This document shows, in pieces, positions 27,288-35,013 of a DNA stretch of 64,000 nt. Position numbers and translations under genes: made by a program. The DNA comes from GCA-2746605 sp963710615 (GTDB lineage: Bacteria; Bacteroidota; Ignavibacteria; Ignavibacteriales; Melioribacteraceae), in the NCBI GenBank assembly GCA_963710615.1, contig CAVQBF010000027.1:124001-188000 (forward strand), written 5' to 3'. Under the pieces are notes generated by a model. It was not told the DNA's origin. It made no database searches and saw nothing but the letters and a program-made list of their open reading frames with translations. Each line of letters opens with the position of its first letter. The first letter of the stretch is position 1.

Positions 27288-29019
27288 TGAATCCCTTCCA
27301 TAACCCTTCAAAAAAACGACGGGCATTAGTACCAAGCGAACGTACTTTATATCCACCTTCTTGAACAACAATCGTAGGAATTTGAAGTTGGCCTAACATA
27401 ATTCCATTTTCCTCAAAATCCTTTGCAGATAGGCTCCAAGTTCCCGTTGGATCTCCTTTTGCCGGATCTAGGCCTAACGCTAAAACTAAAAATCTTGGAT
27501 TATATTCTTTAATGTTTTTAATTGCTTTTTTTAGATAACTTCTATATCCTTCGCCATCCATCTGTTCTTTTAATGGGTAATTTATGTTAAATCCAATGCC
27601 TTTTCCTTTACCTGTCTCATCTTCAAATCCCGTAAAATAAGGATACGCGAATCTGGGGTGGCCATGAATCGAAATTGTTTGAACATCTTCTCTATCATAA
27701 AAAATGTTTTGAGAACCATTACCATGATGATAATCAATATCCAAAATTGAAACCTTACCATACTGAGATAAAAAGTTTGCTGCAATTGCATTTGAATTAA
27801 AATAACAAAATCCGCCAAATGCTTTTCTTTCTGCATGGTGCCCGGGAGGACGAACTAAAGCATAAGTAATATTATGCCCGGCTAACATTTCTTCGGTTGC
27901 AGTAAGAACACAATCAACAGCTCGTTTTGCTGCAACAAATGCATTTTGATTGAGTGGGGTAAATGTATCTATGCAATAATATCCTGCTCTTACCGGTAAA
28001 TCAACCGGACGTCTTGCTGCATTTCTTATTGGGAAAACATAAGGATAGATTGACTTGTTTTCCGGAACATTTTGGCATACTTTTTCCAAGTACTTAACAT
28101 ACTCAGCATCATGAACTGAAAGTATATGTTTAATTGGAAACTTTTTAGGGGCAACAGAATTAAACAAACCTGAAGCTTCGATCTCTTTAAGAATTGACTT
28201 AATTCTTACAGGCGCTTCAACATAACCTCTTTCATGCACATGATGAATATCATGCTTATCATTAATCACTAAAACTATTTTCAAATCTTCTGGAATTTTG
28301 GGAATTTCTGACTGCTCACGTTTTACTTTAATGTATTTTGGTTCTCTTAATTTTACATCTTTATTTTTAAAGGATTTCACAACCATGTCATTATATTCAG
28401 GCGAACATACACCAGCATATTTTTTTTCAAGAATTTCTCTTACAATCTTTTGAAGTTTAGTACTTTCTGGAAGGCTATTGGTTCCTAATCCATCAAAAAC
28501 TAAATATGGAGGACTATCAATTTCGCTGCCTATAGGTGTTTCATATTTTGAATTTATTATAGGAAACGCATTATAGTTTTCGTAAAACTTCAATCTGGCA
28601 ATGTTTTGTTTTAGAAACTTTGTATCTTTTAATAATGATGGATCATCTGGCAAACATTCAAAGAACAATCCAACAGAATTTAGATGTTGTGCAGCAATTC
28701 TTACTCTATCATAAAGTGCGCTGCCTATTCCACCGCCACTAGTTTTAGGAGCAGTTGATACAAAATCCAAATAGCAGAAATTCAATCCTGCAAAATAATA
28801 GACAAGTGCAAATCCTAATACTTTTCCCTTCCCATCATCTGCAACAAGTAAAATTGTTTTAAATTTATATTTTATTGGATTTCTGAGGAGATCAGGAATT
28901 TTTTTAATATCATCCTCCGAAAGCTCATGAAACTGAGTTCTTAAAATATCTTGAATCTGTGAAATCTCAATCTGATTTATTGGTAGAAGATCATCATAAA
29001 TTCTCCTAATTCTAAACAT
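27277..29019 (-). CDS. GNAT acetyltransferase - histone deacetylase-like fusion
   Basis: 580 residues. N-terminal GNAT domain (~1-175): FCYLDFVSTAPKTSGGGIGSAL has the acetyl-CoA loop (93-101). C-terminal histone deacetylase / acetylpolyamine amidohydrolase domain (~245-575): His394-His395 (PPGHHAE), zinc ligands Asp429 and His431 (LDIDYHHGNG) and Asp518 (GLDPAKGDPTG), and Tyr557 in EGGY. All catalytic residues needed for Zn-dependent deacetylation are present. One polypeptide thus combines an acetyl-transfer fold with a deacetylase fold. RBS GAGGA precedes the ATG. It sits in the kamA operon, so the substrate is more likely an acetylated amino acid or diamine than a protein (inference). Confidence 0.88.
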   Translation of the reverse strand: MFRIRRIYDDLLPINQIEISQIQDILRTQFHELSEDDIKKIPDLLRNPIKYKFKTILLVADDGKGKVLGFALVYYFAGLNFCYLDFVSTAPKTSGGGIGSALYDRVRIAAQHLNSVGLFFECLPDDPSLLKDTKFLKQNIARLKFYENYNAFPIINSKYETPIGSEIDSPPYLVFDGLGTNSLPESTKLQKIVREILEKKYAGVCSPEYNDMVVKSFKNKDVKLREPKYIKVKREQSEIPKIPEDLKIVLVINDKHDIHHVHERGYVEAPVRIKSILKEIEASGLFNSVAPKKFPIKHILSVHDAEYVKYLEKVCQNVPENKSIYPYVFPIRNAARRPVDLPVRAGYYCIDTFTPLNQNAFVAAKRAVDCVLTATEEMLAGHNITYALVRPPGHHAERKAFGGFCYFNSNAIAANFLSQYGKVSILDIDYHHGNGSQNIFYDREDVQTISIHGHPRFAYPYFTGFEDETGKGKGIGFNINYPLKEQMDGEGYRSYLKKAIKNIKEYNPRFLVLALGLDPAKGDPTGTWSLSAKDFEENGIMLGQLQIPTIVVQEGGYKVRSLGTNARRFFEGLWKGFNEK

Positions 29020-29031
29020 TTGTCGTCCTCT

Positions 29032-29994
29032 TTAAACGGATTTACTTATTGTTTCTATCATTTTATTATAGTCCCAACCATATTGATGAGAAGCTGCAAA
29101 GAAGCCGCTATCCGGAGCAATACCTGGGTTCGAGTTTATTTCGAGCACATAAATATTATTGTTTTTGTCAACTCTAAAATCAACACGGGCATAACCGCGT
29201 AGGTTAAACTTTTTCCAACATTTTAAAGTTACATTTTCTAATTCTTTCAATAGAATTTTGTCACACTCTTCGAAATCAAAATGTCTAACTGTATGCGAAT
29301 ATTCAAATGAGTTTTCTTTCCACTTTGCATCATAGTTCACAATTTTAGCCTTTCCTTCAGGGTAATCCTCAAATCTGATTTCAGCAATAGGTAAGACCTT
29401 AACACCTTCATCGGTATCTAAAATCGATATGTTAAATTCTCTTCCTTCAATAAATTCTTCCATAAAACACTTACCATATTTTTCACTACGCTTCGTAAAT
29501 TCATTTTTTAAGATATTTCGATTGTAGATTATGGAATTGTCATCTAAGCCAACGGATGCATCAGTATAAATTGGTTTAATAATTACTGGCATCTGAAAAT
29601 TTTTCTTGTCCAGATTATCCAAAGTCGCCCAATTCGGAGTTTGAATTTCATAAATATTCAATAATCTTTTAGTCAATATTTTATCTGTTGTAGTAAAAAG
29701 TGCTTCGGCGCTTGTTCCAGTAAAAGGGATATTCTGTTTCTCTAAAATTGTTGGGATGAAATGCATATACATCTCAACTCCATTAATTGCTTCAACTAAA
29801 TTGAATACAAGATCAGGATTAATTTCAGAAATTTGTTTTGCAAATCTTTCCAGATTAAGATCAACCCCAACCAAGCTTACCTCATTGCCTAGATGCTCCA
29901 ATGAATTTTTAACAGCTTCCACTTGAACCAGTACGTCGAGGTCATCAGCAGAGTTCTTTTCTGTAGGAAGATTGTAAACTACTAATACCTTCAA
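29032..29994 (-). CDS. ATP-grasp ligase, D-Ala-D-Ala ligase-like (second)
   Basis: 320 residues with a TTG start at 29994 that overlaps the upstream stop (TTGA, 4 bases). ATP-grasp fold: PVIIKPIYTDASVGLDDNS (ATP lysine and glycine loop), EEFIEGREFNISIL, GYARVDFRVDKNNNIYVLEI and NSNPGIAPDSGF with the metal-binding Glu/Asn. It is similar to D-Ala-D-Ala ligase, but the cluster holds no cell-wall genes, and its partner upstream is a second such ligase. A carboxylate-amine ligation in a small-molecule pathway is likely (inference). Substrates unknown. Confidence 0.88.
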   Translation of the reverse strand: MKVLVVYNLPTEKNSADDLDVLVQVEAVKNSLEHLGNEVSLVGVDLNLERFAKQISEINPDLVFNLVEAINGVEMYMHFIPTILEKQNIPFTGTSAEALFTTTDKILTKRLLNIYEIQTPNWATLDNLDKKNFQMPVIIKPIYTDASVGLDDNSIIYNRNILKNEFTKRSEKYGKCFMEEFIEGREFNISILDTDEGVKVLPIAEIRFEDYPEGKAKIVNYDAKWKENSFEYSHTVRHFDFEECDKILLKELENVTLKCWKKFNLRGYARVDFRVDKNNNIYVLEINSNPGIAPDSGFFAASHQYGWDYNKMIETISKSV

Positions 29995-31007
29995 ATTATC
30001 GCATCCAAGCTAATTTCTTTCGAACCTAGTTTTGCAGGGATTCTTTCAAAAGCACTTTCAATAATCCAACCAATTAAGGTTTTGTACTCTATGTTTTTCA
30101 TATTGCAAATAATTGGTAAATCTGAATGAGTTGGGTTAATACCTGCTAGAGGATTTAACTCAATTATATTGGGAATGCCACTTCTATCAACTCTAATATC
30201 AATTCTTCCGCCATCTCTGCAACCTAATCCTCTCCATGCTGCAAGAGCAAATTTTTCTGCTTTCTTAACTACAGAGTCATTTACTAATTTATAATCAATT
30301 TTGCCTATCCAATCATCTTTGTTCGCATAAGAGTATGCATCCGGTTCGGCACTACCTAAAAGAATAACCTCCATTGACCCAATTACTCTTGCTTTTTCAC
30401 CTGTTCCTACAATCCCTGTTGTAAATTCTCTTCCCGGTAAAAATTCCTCTACCAACACAGGCTGCTTAAAAGTGTCAAGTAAAAACTCACAAACTTCATA
30501 AAGTTCTTTTTTATTTTTGATTTTTGAATTAGCTGTAATTCCTTTTCCAGTACCTTCAGCATTAGGTTTAGCAAACAGAGGATATTTTAGTTTTACTTTT
30601 TCAATATCTTCGATTTTATGTACTTCATAAAAGTTAGGAGTTGGAATATCCAGATCTCTAAGAACTCTCTTAGTCATACCTTTATGCAGTGAAAGAGCTA
30701 AAACCAAAGGATCGGAAAAAGTATAAGGTATTCCATAAGCATCCAAAATTGCCGGAACTTGAGCTTCTCTCCCAATTCCTCGCAGACCTTCAGCAATATT
30801 GAAAACAAGATCCCAACTATCACCATTTGTGAGAAGACGTGTCAAATCCCAAATGTTTCCAATCCGTTCAGTCCGATGTCCCAAATCTTGCAGAGTTGTT
30901 TCGATAGCATCAATTGTGCTTTCCTTATCAAATTCCGCTGTTTCCTCTTCACTAAAACCAAGATTTAAATATTGATCGCGAAGATCAAATGTAATTCCAA
31001 TTTTCAT
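29991..31007 (-). CDS. ATP-grasp ligase, D-Ala-D-Ala ligase-like (first)
   Basis: 338 residues. ATP-grasp motifs: YPLFAKPNAEGTGKGITANS (ATP-binding), VLVEEFLPGREFTTGIVG, GGRIDIRVDRSGIPNIIELN and PLAGINPTHSDLP, close to the D-Ala-D-Ala ligase C-terminal pattern. The N-terminal domain has DLVFNIAEGLRGIGREAQVP, a ligase-family feature. It starts 17 bases after kamA and overlaps the next ATP-grasp gene by 4 bases. The likely job is to activate a carboxylate as acyl phosphate and join it to an amine, perhaps beta-lysine from KamA (inference). Confidence 0.88.
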   Translation of the reverse strand: MKIGITFDLRDQYLNLGFSEEETAEFDKESTIDAIETTLQDLGHRTERIGNIWDLTRLLTNGDSWDLVFNIAEGLRGIGREAQVPAILDAYGIPYTFSDPLVLALSLHKGMTKRVLRDLDIPTPNFYEVHKIEDIEKVKLKYPLFAKPNAEGTGKGITANSKIKNKKELYEVCEFLLDTFKQPVLVEEFLPGREFTTGIVGTGEKARVIGSMEVILLGSAEPDAYSYANKDDWIGKIDYKLVNDSVVKKAEKFALAAWRGLGCRDGGRIDIRVDRSGIPNIIELNPLAGINPTHSDLPIICNMKNIEYKTLIGWIIESAFERIPAKLGSKEISLDAII

Positions 31008-31024
31008 TTTAAGTTATCCTTAGA

Positions 31025-32401
31025 TTACTTTTTCTCTAGAAGTCCAGAAGCCTCTGACACTTCATCGTAATATTTAAAGATCTTACCCTCATAATTTTTC
31101 AAGAGGACATAGTTGCCTTCTCTTCCTTGGTAATATTCAGGTAATAAAGGAATTTTTCCACCTCCGCCGGGAGCATCGATTATGTATTGGGGAACTGCGT
31201 AACCTGTTGTATGTCCTCTTAAACCTTGAATTATTTCCAAACCTTTAGAGATTGGAGTTCTAAAATGAGCAGTGCCTTGTACAGGATCGCATTGATATAA
31301 ATAATATGGTTTTACTCTTATTTTTAATAAACCTTGATAAAGAGGTTTAAGAGTATCTACGGAATCATTGACACCTTTTAGCAGAACTGTCTGACTTCCC
31401 AATGGAATCCCAGCATCCGCAAGGCGTGAACAAGCTTCTTGAACTTCCGGTGTCAATTCATCGGGATGTGTAAAATGAATGCTGAGCCATAATGGATGAT
31501 ATCTCTTTAAAATTTTAGTTAAACTAGGAGTTATTCTTTGAGGCAGAACAACAGGTACTTTAGTCCCCATTCTAATAAACTCTACGTGAGGAATTTTTCT
31601 TAAACGGGAAAGAAGCCATTCAATTTTGTCATCAGCCAACGTGAGTGGATCACCACCAGATATGAGTACATCACGCACTTCAGTGTGAGCTTTTATATAT
31701 TCGATGGCGTTTTCCCATTGTTTTAAATCATGTTTATATTCTCCGCCTGGATTTCCTACCATTCTAGATCGGGTACAGTATCTGCAATAAACTGAACAAA
31801 ACCCGGTGGCCAAAAATAATACTCTATCCGGATACCTATGAACCAATCCTTTGACAGGTGAATCTCCTTCTTCATTTAATGGATCTGCTGCTTCACCTGG
31901 TGACATGAATTCTTCATCTTTTACCATTATTACTGTTCTTCGCAATGGTTGGTTTTCATCAAGTCCATCAATTAAACTTGCATAATAAGGTGTAATTGCA
32001 AAAGGGAGAGGACCTCTATGAGCCAAAATACCTTCTTTCTCATTATCAGAAAGTTTAATGATTCTCTCCAAATTTTCTAAAGTTCTAATTCTATTGCTTA
32101 CTTGCCAGTGCCAATCGTTCCACTTTTCGTTAGTAATATTTGGATAATATTTATGTCTAAAGGCATTAGCTTTATCATTTATTGGAAACAGTAATTTATC
32201 TACATTCTGCAGTGAATCATTGTTTTCGAAATTTTTATCTTTTGGTGAAAGCTTTGTAGTACGCTTCTGCGATAGTGTGTTGTGATTAGTTGTGAGAGTA
32301 GTTGAATATGTTGATCTTCTCGAAACTTCTTGAGAAGTCTTGAGAATAGAAGAAGCACTCGGAGGTTCTTCTTTCTCCTGAAAAAGATTTAAGTTTTCCA
32401 T
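31025..32401 (-). CDS. kamA: Lysine 2,3-aminomutase, radical SAM
   Basis: 458 residues. Radical-SAM cluster ligands Cys202, Cys206, Cys209 (TGFCSVYCRYCTRSR); PLP lysine Lys416 in DAPGGGGK; Asp372 (YQCDPVQG) and Asp409 (IDAPGG) match the two aspartates that bind the lysine side-chain amine in the clostridial enzyme, so lysine rather than glutamate is the likely substrate and beta-lysine the product. The first ~75 residues are a polar, Ser/Thr-rich extension. It heads the operon of two ATP-grasp ligases and acetyl-handling enzymes and is divergent from lexA. Confidence 0.93.
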   Translation of the reverse strand: MENLNLFQEKEEPPSASSILKTSQEVSRRSTYSTTLTTNHNTLSQKRTTKLSPKDKNFENNDSLQNVDKLLFPINDKANAFRHKYYPNITNEKWNDWHWQVSNRIRTLENLERIIKLSDNEKEGILAHRGPLPFAITPYYASLIDGLDENQPLRRTVIMVKDEEFMSPGEAADPLNEEGDSPVKGLVHRYPDRVLFLATGFCSVYCRYCTRSRMVGNPGGEYKHDLKQWENAIEYIKAHTEVRDVLISGGDPLTLADDKIEWLLSRLRKIPHVEFIRMGTKVPVVLPQRITPSLTKILKRYHPLWLSIHFTHPDELTPEVQEACSRLADAGIPLGSQTVLLKGVNDSVDTLKPLYQGLLKIRVKPYYLYQCDPVQGTAHFRTPISKGLEIIQGLRGHTTGYAVPQYIIDAPGGGGKIPLLPEYYQGREGNYVLLKNYEGKIFKYYDEVSEASGLLEKK

Positions 32402-32568
32402 TGTTGGTATTGTTCCTCATTGAGAAAAATGTATTATAATAATATTTAATAAGTTTTTTGATTTGCATAATTTGTTTTTACATATTCGAAAAAAAAATGC
32501 TCCGATACATAGCACAAAAAAAATGAATTTGTCAATATATTTTTTTGAAATATCTAAAATATTTTTTC

Positions 32569-32599
32569 TTGACAAGTGTACATACGTTCACTATATTTG
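32569..32599 (+). promoter_or_regulatory. lexA promoter
   Basis: TTGACA (32569-32574), a 17-base spacer, then TATATT (32592-32597). The second element reads TATATTTG to 32599, which also fits the Bacteroidetes TAnnTTTG -7 consensus. It lies 30 bases before the TTG start of lexA. Confidence 0.8.
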
Positions 32600-32607
32600 T
32601 AGTGAAC
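32586..32607. promoter_or_regulatory. Likely LexA operator (perfect palindrome)
   Basis: GTTCACTA (32586-32593), 6-base spacer TATTTG, TAGTGAAC (32600-32607): a perfect 8-bp inverted repeat that covers the -7/-10 element of the lexA promoter. Position and symmetry fit an autoregulatory SOS box. It differs from the E. coli CTGT-N8-ACAG and Bacillus GAAC-N4-GTTC sites. Confidence 0.75.
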
Positions 32608-32628
32608 AAAATAACACTAGAGGTTAAA

Positions 32629-33255
32629 TTGACACAACGACAAAAAGATATTCTAAAATTTATAAGTGATTTTATTTCAACGAATGGTTTTCCACCTTCT
32701 TATAGAGAAATTGGTAATCATTTTAACATAACTAGTACTTTTGGCGTTAAACGGCATCTTGACGCGTTAATTAAAAAAGGTTTTATTAATGTAGATAGTA
32801 AATCAAACCGATCCATTTCACTTACAGAAAAGTCTTTGGAACTTTTTCAGTCTTTCAAAGATAATAATTCTGTCGAAATACCAATTATCGGAAGAGTTGC
32901 CGCAGGTTACCCAGTGCTTTCGGAACAAAATATTGATGGAACTATTTTTATCGATTCCAGTCTAATTAAAAGAGGTGGAAATTATTTTGGTTTGAAGGTT
33001 CGTGGTGATAGTATGATTGAGGATGGAATCTTTGAAGGTGACACTGTCATAGTAAAATCACAAAATGAAGCATTTAATAACGATATAGTTATTGCAATGG
33101 TTGACAATGATACAACTGTTAAAAGATATAAGAAAAATAAATCTAATATTGAATTGATACCTGCTAACAAAAATTATGAATCAATCATGGTTTCATCCAA
33201 AGATGAATTTTCATTATTGGGCAAAGTTGTTGGCGTGTATAGAACTTATAATTAA
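32629..33255 (+). CDS. lexA: LexA repressor
   Basis: 208 residues from TTG at 32629 (AGAGG ribosome-binding site). An ATG at 32545 lies upstream of the promoter and is rejected. N-terminal winged helix (~1-65): LTQRQKDILKFISDFISTNG, FPPSYREIGNHFNITS. Autocleavage site Ala-Gly in GRVAAGYP; catalytic Ser in VRGDSMIEDG and Lys in DNDTTVKRYKK. LexA represses SOS genes until RecA filament triggers self-cleavage. It heads a three-gene operon with two short unknown genes (gaps of 9 and 11 bases), an unusual set of partners. Confidence 0.93.
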   Translation: MTQRQKDILKFISDFISTNGFPPSYREIGNHFNITSTFGVKRHLDALIKKGFINVDSKSNRSISLTEKSLELFQSFKDNNSVEIPIIGRVAAGYPVLSEQNIDGTIFIDSSLIKRGGNYFGLKVRGDSMIEDGIFEGDTVIVKSQNEAFNNDIVIAMVDNDTTVKRYKKNKSNIELIPANKNYESIMVSSKDEFSLLGKVVGVYRTYN

Positions 33256-33264
33256 GAGGCATTA

Positions 33265-33513
33265 ATGAAATCCGAAATTTTTAACTCCGCGATTTTAAGA
33301 AGACAAAAACTAAAATTTTTGTATGATCTTAACAATATTGAATTGGAACCATATTTTCTAGCTATGAATAAAAACGGTAGAAAGGTAATTTATGGCAGAG
33401 TTAATAATTCAAGCAATATAAGAATGTTTGAGTTCAACAAAATATTTAACATAAAAGTTTTAGAAGAATCAAAATTTTCTCCTATTATTCCCATTTTACC
33501 AATATTTAATTAA
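33265..33513 (+). CDS. Small protein, possibly a lone WYL-like fold
   Basis: 82 residues, basic. The pattern (ILRRQKLKFLYDLNNIELEP, YFLAMNKNGRKVIYGRVNNS, RMFEFNKIFNIKVL) resembles the strand order of WYL ligand-sensing domains without any DNA-binding part. It starts 9 bases after lexA, so it is expressed with it. Function unknown; the WYL resemblance is weak. Confidence 0.65.
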   Translation: MKSEIFNSAILRRQKLKFLYDLNNIELEPYFLAMNKNGRKVIYGRVNNSSNIRMFEFNKIFNIKVLEESKFSPIIPILPIFN

Positions 33514-33524
33514 AGGTTGATAAA

Positions 33525-33923
33525 ATGAAAGAAAGTATAAGACAACGCAAAGTGGACGATTTAGTTGATCATTTTTGGAAAAATGGTTACCTAACTCTTA
33601 GTAGAAAATTCGGAACTTACCTTCCAAATCCCTCAAATGTTGGAGAATATGAAGTTGATGCAATTGGTAAGTTAAAAAAGAAATATGCTATCGGAGTTAC
33701 TTTAAGTGAAGAAGAACTAAATGATCCAAAAATTTATTCAAAATTGGAATATCTTGCTACGAGACATACAAAATATTCTAATAGGAAAGTTACACTCTTT
33801 GTTGGTGTCCCAAAATCTTTATTTAATAAGGTTAAAATCTGTATGCTTAATTTAAGTTCAGAAGCACAAAAAAATATTAAGGTCGTGGCTATATCGGATG
33901 AAGCAAACCTTAAATTGAACTGA
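33525..33923 (+). CDS. Small protein, possibly a degenerate PD-(D/E)XK nuclease fold
   Basis: 132 residues. The stretch GEYEVDAIGKLKKKYAIGVT (40-59) looks like the core of a restriction-endonuclease-like fold with Asp45, but the expected E-x-K on the second strand reads GVT, so catalysis is doubtful. The N-terminal helix and the later VTLFVGVPKS strand fit that fold as well. It is 11 bases after the previous gene and third in the lexA operon. A role in DNA damage response is inferred only from this position. Confidence 0.6.
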   Translation: MKESIRQRKVDDLVDHFWKNGYLTLSRKFGTYLPNPSNVGEYEVDAIGKLKKKYAIGVTLSEEELNDPKIYSKLEYLATRHTKYSNRKVTLFVGVPKSLFNKVKICMLNLSSEAQKNIKVVAISDEANLKLN

Positions 33924-34198
33924 TTGGTTATGTTTTTTGAATTTATATTTACTATTCCGACCTCTCATCATTGATATCTTCCAAGTTATTCCTTTTTTTA
34001 TTTATTCATTCCATTTTTATTTTAGGCAAAAATTTTGGGATAAATTATTTTTATTTTCTTCAGAACTAAAAATCATTTCTGTTGTACAATTCTTTTTAGA
34101 TTGTTCAGTAAGCTCTAAGAAACATTATCAACCTTGACATTTAGATTATACTGGTTTATTTTGGAAATTCTGATTTAAAATTAGTTGCGAGAATCTTC

Positions 34199-35000
34199 TT
34201 GTCAAAAAAGCTTAGTGCTAAAGATTTAGTACTTATTGAAAATGTAAAAGCAACGGGAAATATACCTGAGCACATTGCTATAATTATGGACGGTAACGGA
34301 AGATGGGCTAAAAATAGAAATTTGCCAAGAGCAGCCGGCCATAAAAGAGGTGTTGAGACTGTTCGTGAAATGGTACAGTCATGTATAAGTTTGGGAGTTA
34401 AATATCTTACACTTTATACCTTTTCAACAGAAAATTGGAAAAGACCGCAAAAAGAAATTTCGATGTTGATGAGGTTAATGGTTAAAAGTTTACAGAATGA
34501 GACAAACGAACTTAACCAAAACAATGTTAAAATTACATCAATTGGCAATAGCAGAAAGTTTGCCAAAGATTGTACAGAAAGAATTAGAACAAGCAAAAAA
34601 AATTACTGAAAACAATACTCAATTAGTTCTAAATCTGGCTATAAGCTACAGCGGAAGATGGGAAGTAATTGAAGCAGTAAAAAAGATAGCTCGTGATCAC
34701 GCAAATGGGTTAATTAAATTAAGTGATATTGACGAGCAACTTGTCTCAAGTAAATTAAATACAGGAGAAATGCCCGATCCTGATTTAATGATTAGGAGTG
34801 GCGGTGAACATAGAATAAGTAATTTTTTAATTTGGCAAATTGCTTATTCAGAACTTTACGTAAATAATATTTTATGGCCGGATTTTAAGTGCAAACATTT
34901 AATTGAGGCAATTGAGGATTATCAAAAAAGAGAGAGAAGATTTGGACTCATCAGTGATCAGATTTCTGACACCCGCGAAAAGACTGAAACGGCAGTTTAA
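34199..35000 (+). CDS. uppS: Undecaprenyl diphosphate synthase, with one frameshift
   Basis: Condenses isopentenyl diphosphates into the C55 lipid carrier. TTG start at 34199. The first segment (34199-34609) has the catalytic Asp in IAIIMDGNGRWAKNR and TLYTFSTENWKRP. The second, in another frame (to 35000), has NLAISYSGRWE, EMPDPDLMIRSGGEHRISNF and IAYSELY. Dropping one T from the run at 34559-34561 joins them as IGNSRKLPKIVQKELEQA, a normal family sequence of about 266 residues. The enzyme is essential, so the break is most likely an assembly error. First gene of the envelope run. Confidence 0.88.
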
Positions 35001-35013
35001 CTTTCCAACCACC

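Noticed and set aside
29032..31007. Cell-wall D-Ala-D-Ala ligase (ddl)
   Set aside because: Two divergent copies sit in a kamA/acetyl operon with no murein genes; the fold is shared but the role is unlikely to be the same.
32545..32628. ATG at 32545 as lexA start
   Set aside because: It lies upstream of the promoter elements and the added residues are not LexA-like.
33937..34137. 66-residue open frame after the lexA operon
   Set aside because: Phe/Leu/Ile-rich AT-driven translation with no ribosome-binding site or recognisable pattern; the 275-base gap shows no other feature.
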